This document shows positions 49,113 through 58,694 of a DNA stretch of 64,000 nucleotides, one piece after another (position 1 is the first letter of the stretch; each line of letters begins with the position of its first letter). The notes under the pieces are model-generated. The model was not told where the DNA came from, made no database searches, and saw only the letters and a list, made by a program, of their open reading frames with translations. Location: the NCBI GenBank assembly GCA_001949185.1, contig BDGG01000007.1, forward strand, positions 747,802-811,801, read 5' to 3'. A program made the translations under genes and the position numbers. This DNA is from Ramazzottius varieornatus. Its lineage: Eukaryota; Tardigrada; Eutardigrada; Parachela; Ramazzottiidae.

Positions 49113-51924
49113 ATGTCTGCCACCCACGTTCTGCTATCCGCGTGGTCAGTAGCTTTTATCACATTGTTATCACTCGACGGCACAGCCACAGAGTCGAGGT
49201 CGCAGTTTTCAAGACTGAACATCACAGTGGGGATTTACGGTATTAGTGAACCATATATTCTTTCCTCGTTGCCGTACGTCCTGCCAGGATTTCTGGGTGG
49301 GCTAGACTACATCGGGCCTCGATATAACTTCCAAATCAGCGCCACCGTCCTCTCTGGGCGCCATACCGTCATGGTCCGAGATTGTATCGAGCTGGCGCAA
49401 TACCTGTATTTGGTGCCACAGTTTTACTACAGCAGACCGAGAGATGGTTCCCTCTTCCTGTTATTGCACACCGGATGTAACGAAATCTATGACCTTTCCG
49501 CAATGAGTTTAGGTAGGTCTCAAGCGTCTTTCTCACCTACACTTCTTTAAATACCCCAACTCTCAGCTCGAAGCACACCAAATTTTTAGAATGGAACACT
49601 CTGGTTCTCAGCAGGTAAGCCTGACTTCGTTGTAAAAGCTGCAGAGGCTTTCTCCACCCGACACTCGTGTGCTAATGTTGAGCCTTACGTGTGATTCCTG
49701 CAGTGCAGGACCGAACACCTCCGGCCTGAGTTCCCTGCTGAGACTGTTCCACAACCTGATATCGTCGTCTGTGGTCGACTTCACGCAGATGATCATAGTG
49801 CTGCAAGAACTGCTAAGATACTTCTCGTGGTCAACAATAGCGATTGTAAGGGACAAAGATACGCTTTATTATTCTCTCGTGGACGTAATGACGTCGCTCA
49901 ACGAGAACGCAAAAGACAAACTGACCATTACGGTCTACAATCTGCACAACATTACGAGCATGAACGACGGACTGCTCTTAACAGAAATCAAGAACCATGC
50001 AAGAAGTAAGATTGATGCGTCTGACACGCACTCTGATGCAAGCTCTAGGAACAGTACACGTGCACAACAGAACACTGCGGCGGTGTCAGAGTGAAGCAAT
50101 ACCACCATTGATACTACCTCTAGTGTATTCACTGCAATACAGGCTTTTGTGCAGGGACGTTGGTACACTGGTGAATTTCATGCTAACAATCAAACGTGAA
50201 GTAACACGCTGATTTTCAATGCAGTAGTATTGTTCACTCTGCTACGAGCGTTAGTGAGTGGGGCGGCGTTTTCGTACATCTCCTTCAGTCAGGGATCAGA
50301 CCGTTGTTCGGTCATTCTGATATTATGGTGATGTACATCTGGAGGACTAGTAATGAATAGGTGCACGCACCGGAGCTAAATGTGGGCATGGACAAAACTG
50401 TGGGTCATGGAGCGAAAGCGGCGCTGCTCTAATTGATTTAATTGATTGGTCGGCTTCAGCTGACCCGTGCCGCTTTCGCTCCGAGGCCCACAGTTTTGTC
50501 CATGCCCACATTTAGGCCAGGTGCCTGTACAGGCTGTGTTACTAGGATCGGAAACCAGATAATGCCCGATGCTTACAGTTATCCTTCTGCTAATGAATGC
50601 CGCAACAGTTCGCGGCTTCCTGGTAAGCCATATGGTATGAAGTATTCGTGGCCCACTTTAAGTCTGACTTGTTTCCTTATTACATATAGAGCAAAGCACA
50701 CAACGCTTCTATGACAAACGGAGAATACGCAAGTACCCTAACTATTTGATGCCCCAAGTACACCAACGTCACCTGTTCGACCCAAGTCCTGACTGATATT
50801 TCGGTCCACAATACTGCACAAAGCGCTTGGGTGATGAAACTAGATAACAGCCAATAAACCGCTCGAAACTTAGGTCGGGCTGTTGTGGCGTTGTTTTGAT
50901 GTCAATGTATCTGCCAAGTGTAAAATTTTGACTACTAATAAGTAGGTGTATATATTCATGGAACCATACTACAACGAAAGACGATACGGAAAACTAGCCT
51001 GGAACATAAATCAAGCCGATGACCTGGTAAGTTCAATGGTACTGTAACTTACATGATAGTTCAGTTGACGACCACGCGGTGTTACAGGACGTGAAAGAAG
51101 GCTTTCGGTCGCTGCTTTTTGTCACATCCACGTGTCATGGAAGGCACACAGGCAACAAAGCACTGATGAATAAGTTCAAGAACGAGAGCATCGTGAATTA
51201 CGGCGGAGTATACTGGGAACGTGAGGAAGTAAGGTTACTCGTAGCACTCGACCGTACCAGATTAAACGGAAGATTTCATACTCCAATAATTTTCGCGCTC
51301 TTTCGCAGCCCATCAATGCGTTCTTCATGTACAAGCTGGTGAAGTTAGTAGGGCAAATTCTGGACGGGGCTTTACAAGCTGGCATGAACGTTCATGACGG
51401 GTACAGCGTTGCCGACCTGTTTCGCGAACGCACGTTCACGGTGGAGCGAAGTCCCATGAGGACGGACAAATATAACAGAGTATTGTTCGATTACTGCGTC
51501 AAAGACTTCAATTTCGAGCATGGAACATGGAATACGGTCTGTGGTCGTTGTGTCCGAGTATCGCGGAAGGATTAGTCGTATGTTGATCTCCTTACAGAAC
51601 GTCCTAAGCTATGACGCAAAAGAACAGCGGATTTTTTCTGTGAACGGGACAATAATCGACTGGAACAATGCAGAGAATCGTCCTCCAGTTAACGAGCCAT
51701 ACTGTGGTTTTGCCGAAACTCGTCCGGTTTGCGAGTGTAAGTCTCGGCGTTTACACCAGATAGACTGAGTTGGTATATCTTATGGCATTTCCGATCCCTT
51801 TTTAGACAACCGGTTAAAGTTCTCGCTAGCATCGAGTGCGTGGCACTGGACATTAGGTGTGCTTGTGCTGTTAATTATAGTTGCAGCCGCGGTCTTGCGC
51901 TATCGACATTTGGCCCCAAGGTGA
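49113..51924 (+). CDS. Receptor B4: ANF-receptor ectodomain, one membrane helix, short tail
   Basis: Ten-exon model, 505 aa. Exons: 49113-49512, 49590-49614 (25-nt microexon), 49704-50005, 50579-50622, 50690-50728, 50946-51026, 51088-51228, 51309-51536, 51598-51736, 51806-51924. Phases agree, and exons 2-8 equal B2 in length. It has a signal peptide (MSATHVLLSAWSVAFITLL), then LNITVGIYG, LPYVLPGFLGG, LLLHTGCNEIYDL, YFSWSTIAIVRD, MTNGEY-VYIFMEP, NERRYGKLAW, LLFVTSTCHG, NYGGVYWE, TDKYNRVLFDYCVKDF and PYCGFAETRPVC. The helix LGVLVLLIIVAAAVL (about 483-497) precedes RYRHLAPR and TGA. The intron after GEY has the same GC donor (GCAAGT) as B2. Intron 3 holds a hairpin element. Part of exon 1 through exon 3 is identical to pseudogene B3. 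Confidence 0.83.
50361..50531. mobile_element. Near-perfect hairpin MITE in intron 3 of receptor B4
   Basis: The arms AAATGTGGGCATGGACAAAA (from 50378) and TTTTGTCCATGCCCACATTT (ending 50513) are exact mirror images. Pairing continues inward through GGAGCGAAAGCGGC/GCCGCTTTCGCTCC and outward, more loosely, to about 50361 and 50531. The loop is about 45 nt. The high arm identity suggests a young insertion. Confidence 0.75.
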
Positions 51925-52275
51925 TCGCCGTTGCTTACGAGTTCGTTTCCAGACACACCGTAGTCTGTGCACACCCTCTGCATAGTATAGACCATCCCAG
52001 TTTTTCAACAATCCCAATTTTTCAGACAATCGGAAGGACTGTGGTGGTTAGCTACCATCGAATATTCCGACATTCACGAAGTGAAACTTGGACGATCAAG
52101 CTCGTTTTAGTACAGGGGACAAAGGGGTTGACTGAAAATTTGTCTAGCGGTATTTTCGAGATATATTTGCACTTCAAATAACGGGTACCAAATCAGATAC
52201 AGAAGTCAGTTTGATGGAAAAACCGTATTTTACTCTGTATCGTGAATTCCTCTTGAGTCCACTCGGATACTTCAC
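51925..52275. other. Intergenic between convergent B4 and GH3-A
   Basis: The 3' flanks of two convergent genes. No gene, repeat or canonical polyadenylation signal stands out. Confidence 0.4.
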
Positions 52276-54717
52276 TCAGAATATTTTAGTGGTAGTAACT
52301 GTAAAAGTTTTCATCATTATGGTATCGCTACTGTTTCCAATGTACACTTCGAAAGTTCCTGCCTCCACCTTCAGTTTCCACTGCTTGTCCAAGAATCCCA
52401 GATCTCTCCTTGTCAGCACAAAATCCACTCGTTTTCTCTCTTGCACCGCGAGGTTAATTTTTCTGAACCCTCTCAGCTGTCTCACCGGTCGGGTAATACT
52501 GGAGGCCACATCCCGCAGGTACAACTGCACGACCTCTTCACCCTCCCGATTTCCAGTGTTGACCACTTCTACACGAATTCCCAAACTTTCGTCAGCCGTA
52601 AGGGTGGTGGTATTCAGGGTGAAATTTTCGAACGCGAATGTTGTGTAGCTTAGTCCAAATCCAAAGGTATATAGAGGGTCATTTGCCACGTCCAGGTACT
52701 TTGACCGATATCGCTGATCCAACGTCGCGCTACTTTTATCTATAGGTCTTCCCGTGTTCTTCATATCATAATGAATGGGTATTTGTCCCAAGTTCCGCGG
52801 AAAAGACATCGGGAGTTTTCCACTCGGGTTGACGTCACCAAACAACACATCTGCTATCGCATGTCCACCCATTGTGCCAGCTCGCCAGGTCACCAATATG
52901 GCAGGAGCGTTCTCAGCAACCCACTCTATGGTCATAGGTCGACCGTTCATGAGAACCACCACGAACGGTTTTCCGGTTTCTTTTATTCTTTTGAGCAAAT
53001 CCAGTTGCCTGCCTGGAAGGCCAATCATGGACCGAGAGCCGGCTTCGCCCGAGTATTCTTTCGGCTCACCAACCACTACAATGGCGAACCCGGCATAGTT
53101 TACAGCCTCGACTGCTTCGGCGAAGTCTTTATCAGTCGTGCAGTACACCTCGCATCCCTTTTCGTAGATGACGTTGGTATCTGGTAACTTCGCTCGGATA
53201 CCTTGAAGGATGGTTATTGACTCTGAAGGTCGCGCATCAGCTGACCAATGCGACAGGGTTTCATTGGGAGTGCTACCCAAGGCTCCGATTACCGCGATTC
53301 TACGAATGTGTTTGCTTATAGGCAATGTATGGTTTTCATTCTTCAACAAGACGAGGCTTCTGGCTGTGATATTTCGAGCTGCTTGTAAAAACTCCGGTTT
53401 CAGAAATGTGGAGTTCTCCAGCCTTTCATCGACGTACGGGTTATCGAACAGCCCTAATCGGAACTTCGCTCGTAGAACATTCCTCACGGCGTTATCGATA
53501 ACAGTAACCGACACCTTTCCATTTTCCACCAGCTGTCTACCGTGCTGTGCAACACTTCGACTGTTCATCTCCATATCGGTTCCCGCATTGAGGGCATATC
53601 TGGCTGCCTCGCTATCATTAGCCGAGTATTGATGGGCATTCATCTCAATGACGGCATCCCAGTCGCTGACAACCAACCCATCAAATTTCCATTCGTCTCG
53701 CAGCACATCGCGTAACAGCCATTTGTTACCGGTAGCTGGTACGCCGTTCAGCTCGTTGAAGGCTGTCATGAATGAGCCGACACCAGCCTCGACGGCTGCT
53801 TGGAACGGCGGTAAGTAGATCTCGCGCAGGCGTCGCTCGCTCATGTCCACAGTGTTGTAGTCTCGTCCCGCCTCAGCCGCTCCATAGGCCGCAAAATGTT
53901 TAGCACAAGCCATCACCTTGAAGCAAAAACCACAGATTACTCTTATATACGCGTAATATTTCACGCTGTAACAGGACGAAACAGCGGTCCACCTTATCGG
54001 GTCGACTGTAGTCATCACCCTGGAAGCCTCGAACTCGTGCTTTAGCCATCTCACTTCCCAAAAAGACGTCTTCACCGGAACCTTCCATGATACGACCCCA
54101 ACGAGCATCGCGCATGACATCGACCATAGGCGCGAAAGTCCAATGGATGCCCGTCGCACGTGATTCAGTAGCCGCGATCGATGCAGCTAACTCCACAGCA
54201 TCACGGTCCCAGGTGGCGGTCTCGCCGAGCGGGATAGGAAAGAGTGTGCGGTAACCGTGGATGGTGTCGAACCCGTACACAAGCGGAATCTTCAATCGTG
54301 ACTGCATCGCGTGGCGTTGCAATGTGTTGGTAATATGGGCTCCTCGTATGTTCAGCACGGAACCGAGTAAGCCTGCTCTCGCCAAGGCGGCAGTCTCTGG
54401 TAGGAAGTCGCCACCGTTAACGCCGCTGGTTTGTTGGAGTTGACCGATTTTCTCGTCTAGTGTCATTTGTGCCAGTATTTGATTGATGCGACGCTCGATC
54501 TCGACTTCGCTCAACCTCCTCGACATATCATCAATCTTTTCAGGCATTTTCCTAACGCAAAGCGAAAAGAACGGCTTGTCTACTTTTCGGTGACAACAAA
54601 TTCGGCAAAGCACACTTACAAGTAATGTTGAGATTCGTCGCTACTGCTGTCTCCAGAGCGAACAGCGGCGAGAAACAAAGCAAACACGGCGATAGTGAGA
54701 ACCATCTTTCGAGCCAT
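52276..54717 (-). CDS. GH3-A: secreted BglX-type beta-glucosidase, family GH3
   Basis: Three-exon model, 765 aa: 54717-54620 (98 nt, signal peptide MARKMVLTIAVFALFLAAVR), 54551-53993 and 53916-52276. Intron phases are 2 and 0; the second intron is 76 bp. Domain order is that of bacterial BglX: an N-terminal TIM-barrel with DTIHGYRTLFPIPLG and RWGRIMEGSGED, KHFAAYG, and the GH3 nucleophile motif VVSDWDAV with Asp304; then the sandwich domain with GEAGSRSMIGLPG, whose Glu510 is the likely acid/base; then a fibronectin-III-like domain from about 630 (YTFGFGLSYTTFAFENF to VYIGNSS). The expected role is hydrolysis of beta-linked glucosides or oligosaccharides outside the cell. The closest architecture I know is bacterial, so horizontal transfer with later intron gain is likely but inferred. 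53559-53901 is identical to the paralogue. Confidence 0.9.
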
Positions 54718-55383
54718 TATGTTCAGTCAAACCCAGGATCTGTAACTGCGGGATTGGACTAGGAACACGGCTTGGATAGCAGTGGTGTCAAGACTGCTTT
54801 CAAGATTAGAGATCCCAATTTGACTACAGAACATCGGGCAATGTTGCGAAAACCATCAGCGTCACTGCAGCGCGACTTCGACGCGTGATTAGATAACGGC
54901 TGATTAGCCTCTCACTGCTTGCAAACAGCCTTCCGGTCTGAACTTTCGGTGTTGGAATATCCACGAACAGTTATTTAATAAAACAATTGGGATGCGAAGG
55001 GCATGTGTAAGAGCGAAGCATGTAGATATTCGCAGCTCGCAAATTCTTCTTTAGTGGCCGGCTTCGTCAGTCGAAAACGATGCTATTCTTTCGCAGCCGA
55101 ACCAATTTCTTTTTTCCACAGGACCAGGAAAGCAAACACGTCGACGGTACAGGCTTTTGATAGGATTGAAAATGACCATAGTGGCAAGCAGTGACGACGA
55201 CAGCATACGGTAAGTTCAATTCTACGTCATAACGATCCTTCCTAATGAGCTGTAATGCGAAAAGCTCGTCCGAGACCAAAACCGAGCGGCTGGCACATCA
55301 GGGGTCAGGTTTATTCTACTTTGGGCACAACAGTACCGATACCTACTTGCGCGTAATGCAAAAACTGCGCATAGGACAAAGAG
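54718..55383. other. Upstream region of GH3-A / 3' part of retroelement 2
   Basis: The presumed promoter of GH3-A lies at 54718-55000 (minus strand). No clear TATA box. The recombinase expected downstream of the retroelement RNase H is not recognisable here. Confidence 0.35.
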
Positions 55384-56748
55384 CTAATTTGCATGAAAGC
55401 CAAGAACGGTCGCACTGCGGGCCAGTGAAACCTGCAAAGAAACCCCCAACGTGCCAGGCTTATATTTGCAATGCTGTGTTGAGTGATACGGCCAGGCTTT
55501 TAACAAAATTAAGGCAAAGATCCGCATGAAGGAATGCGGAAGGGAGGTGGGCGCGGTTGTGTGGGACCAGAGGCCTGCAAGCCACTGCTTTTCCATTACC
55601 GCGCCGAACCCTGTGAACGAGGCGTCAGTGGAGATAACAACCACTGGCCAGCTGGCGCCAAGCTTGCATGGACAAAGGCCGTTGAAAGGGTTTGCAAAAT
55701 CAATCCACCATAGTAGCTCGTTTCTGAGCAGCGTTGTCAGACGAAGGGGGAAATGAGGCTCATCGAAGGTATTGAGCGCCTCAATAAAAAAAGGGGTAAA
55801 TGTGCGAGCTCAATAAATTGCGCGAGATGTAAAAGTCATATGACCAACAATGATTTGCAACTCCCTTTTTGTGACTTTGCGTTTGAGATAATATTCGCTG
55901 CAGGTTGCGAGTAATTTTTGCATTTTATCTTCAGGTAATTCTATTCGCTGAAGGCTCGAGTCAATAATCAGACCGAGAAACTGCACGCGCTGCGTGGGAG
56001 AAATTATTTTGTCCCAGTTATCTGCGAAACCAAGACCCCCAATAAGGCATAGCAAGTATTGATGTGCTGCTTGGCAATGCTTTAAGTCTCTGCCGATGAC
56101 TAAGAAGCCATCTAAATATGCCGCGATATTAAAGCCGGCTCTGCGCATGATGCGGACTATACGCTGCGATATGCGGTTGAAAATGGATGGCGCGTTCGCT
56201 AAGCCAAAACAATGAAAGTTGTCCACGTAGTACTGCGCGGGTTGATGCGGATCAAAAGACCAGTGGAAACCCTGCAGCTGCCTGTGCGGCGAGTATATCG
56301 GCACCCAGCGGTATGCCGACTTTATATCGATGATCGCATGAAAGCAATATCGGACAGATTGGCTAACTGCAGTTTCGACCGTGTCGAACGAGAATCTTTT
56401 CGCGAGGATGTAGGAACTGAGGGAGTTACCAAACGGCCCGCTCATGTCAGTGATCGGCCTCAAGGCCTCACTGTCCTTCTTCTGGACAGCACCGATCGCC
56501 TGAACTCTTAATGGCTTTTGCTCTTGCAAGGTGAAGCGACCCATCTCGACTTTTTCGAGAAAAAGTTTATCGAGCGTGGCATTTGCGTCTGCGCCAATTG
56601 CACTTTTATAATTAACTGCATCAGAAGGTTCGATTAAGCTAAGATCAAAATCGACTAGCTGGAATCCGTATGCTATGCCATTTACAATGAAATCAGTGTC
56701 GCTATCGTTCTGGAGAAAATGATGCCAATATTGAAGATGCATTGTCAA
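55384..56748 (-). pseudogene. Retroelement pol: RT with YLDG active site plus RNase H
   Basis: One reading frame of about 455 codons interrupted by a single TGA at 55810-55812. RT palm residues are visible: Asp141 in AIIDIKSAYRWVPI, and AAYLDGFLVIG at 210-219 where the family normally has YxDD. The second catalytic Asp is Gly214 here, expected to abolish polymerisation. After the stop the same frame continues through the connection segment to RNase H (VVISTDASFTGFGAVMEKQW). Together these suggest a recently dead copy rather than an ancient one. Confidence 0.8.
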
Positions 56749-57493
56749 GGAACATCGTGTAGGACGATCTGGATCGCAGGGAAATATTTGTACCGCTAAT
56801 CGAAAAGTTTTCTAAAGACGAATAATCTTTGGTGCCGTTCGCGCTGCCGCTGCTGCTGCTGCTTGCTTGTGCTGCTGATGCCTTGTTGACTTCCTAGATG
56901 TGATTAGCGCTGGCCAGGTCCTCGCTGTTGGGCGAGTTGTTGCTGCTGCTGCTGTTGCTGTTGCTTGATCTTTCCGATATTGCGGCATGTAGAGGACCCG
57001 TGGTTGGTGTAGCTACAGTTGCTGTATTGGTGCACGTAGTTGCATGGAACCCGGGTGCAATTATTGCGCTGGAAATTGATGCAGATTGGTATTCCGTCTT
57101 GCTGAGTAGTGTATTGCTGACCAGTGGACGCAGGCCATTGTTACCCGTATTGTTGCTGCTGTGGTTGCGCGGACCAGTTGCTTCGTCCTTTGGAACGAAA
57201 GAAATAGTTATTTGCTGAGACTTGATCGTATTTCAAGCGAGTCGCTGAGTGAAAATATTTGTCTGCGATTGTGCGGCGAAAATCAGCGTTCAGTTTTTGC
57301 TTCTCGAAAAGTGCGCGCCTTCTAAAATCATCGTCAAATTTCAGGATAGAATTCGCGGTGTAATCGGATTGCTTATGCATCAAGTATTCCAGTTAGTCGC
57401 CGTATTCGGCTCTTGCTTCTTTATGCTCATCAGAAAAACCTGATCGCTGTAGGATGCGCATGCTTTCTGCCATAAAATCAGTAATCGATATCT

Positions 57494-58333
57494 CTAATGC
57501 CTTAGGCTTTTTCTCCTTCCCTTTTGCATTAATGCGGGGGCAGACCATCTTGTGTGGTCGTGGTAGTTTGCGTGCTTGAGTCGGCAATAATACCAACTTG
57601 CTTTCAGTCTCGCTATCAGTGTCAGAACTAGACTGACCGGAAGTCGAATCCGAGCGGTGATGGTGGTGCTTCTTTTGTCCCTTCCTCGCGCACTGCTGGA
57701 GGCCACCGATCGCCTGTCATCTTCCTCGTGCGTAGTGTCCACTGATGCTTGTCCTTGTGCCCTCTCTCTGCTGCGTCGCTTGACCAGGAGAAGGTTGCGC
57801 AGGTCCGACTGTTGAGCTGTTGATTGAGGATACAAGAAGTCCTTCTTGATGATGACGTCGTCGTCGCGGATGGGCAACTTCAACTCGATGATACGGTCGT
57901 ACGGGATGCTCTTCAGATCCTTGATGGTCAGGATGTATCCTCCAGCCGGACGTGCCATTGTAGCGTCGGCCAACTTCAGGTCCTCCTTCAGGTCGGTGAT
58001 AGGAGAGTCCTCCGTCAACTTTGCTGCTGGTTGGTCCATTTGGCGTTGGATGTCCCGTGGAACTTGATGGACGTGCTCGGCGGGAAGCTCGTCCAGATTA
58101 TCGATCGCGCGCTTGATCAGTTCGGCCTTGTTTCCGCCCGTAGCCACTCCAAGATCCGTAAGGATGTTGCGGAGCTGGACGTTGGTACGCTGGAGTAATT
58201 CCTCTTCGTTGTACGTGGTGATGCGATACCGGTAATTGTCTGTATGCGGTGATGCAAAACAAAAGTAGCCGGCTGCGATGTGCTGTGTAATGCTAGAGGG
58301 CTGGGAAAATGCGGAGCGATGCGAAGTCAACAA
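57494..58333 (-). CDS. Retroelement gag-like ORF with SAP motif
   Basis: 279 codons. About residues 48-80 (LQRTNVQLRNILTDLGVATG, then GNKAELIKRAID) fit the SAP helix-extended-helix motif, a DNA-binding fold found in the first ORF of some retroelements. The rest is charged, with an RRSVASSSARGRDKRS segment. The Gln-rich continuation lies in another frame at 57141-57383, implying a frameshift. It overlaps no host gene. Confidence 0.6.
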   Translation of the reverse strand: MLTSHRSAFSQPSSITQHIAAGYFCFASPHTDNYRYRITTYNEEELLQRTNVQLRNILTDLGVATGGNKAELIKRAIDNLDELPAEHVHQVPRDIQRQMDQPAAKLTEDSPITDLKEDLKLADATMARPAGGYILTIKDLKSIPYDRIIELKLPIRDDDVIIKKDFLYPQSTAQQSDLRNLLLVKRRSRERAQGQASVDTTHEEDDRRSVASSSARGRDKRSTTITARIRLPVSLVLTLIARLKASWYYCRLKHANYHDHTRWSAPALMQKGRRKSLRH

Positions 58334-58694
58334 GAAAACAAATGCGAATCAGAAAACAACATGGCGTCACACGTTATAAACAGATTTCCTCCGTGGAGAA
58401 ATCTTTCTCATTTCAATCTGTTTTCTGTTTGACTGAGAAACACGGTTAAGGCTCCTATAGTATCACTGCATGCTGCATACCTGCCAAAAATAACTCGGTA
58501 CAAATAATTTTTACGCTGGCGACAATGAACCAGAACGCTTATTCCCTGCATAAGATCGGTGAACTTCTATTGGAAGCCAGTGCTCGAACATCATGTAAGA
58601 AGTGATTTTAAAACTGCACCACAATAAAGAAGATTCCACCAACATTTTGTGCTTGTAAGTACGAGACTTGGATTGTGCAAAACTAATGGAACGG
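58334..58694. other. Retroelement 5' flank / 3' flank of GH3-B
   Basis: About 58370-58450 has a GATTTCCTCC...GGAGAAATC hairpin and AGATTTCTCC-type words, possibly element leader sequence. No gene. Confidence 0.35.

Larger units (their letters stand above)
55384..58333 (-). mobile_element. DIRS/Ngaro-like retroelement: SAP-containing gag, RT, RNase H
   Basis: A minus-strand retroelement between the two GH3 genes. Order: a gag-like frame with a SAP motif (58333-57494), a low-complexity frame rich in Gln, Asn and Ser (57383 to about 56830), RT (56748-55810), RNase H (about 55740-55384). RT motifs follow the DIRS/Ngaro type (GPFGNSLSSYILAKRFSFDT, FGLANAPSIFNRISQRIV, RAIY then ARTFTPFF and LWWIDFANPFNG). 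No tyrosine recombinase or terminal repeats were found, so the element is truncated or decayed. It carries an RT active-site substitution and one in-frame stop, described under the pol entry. Confidence 0.8.
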
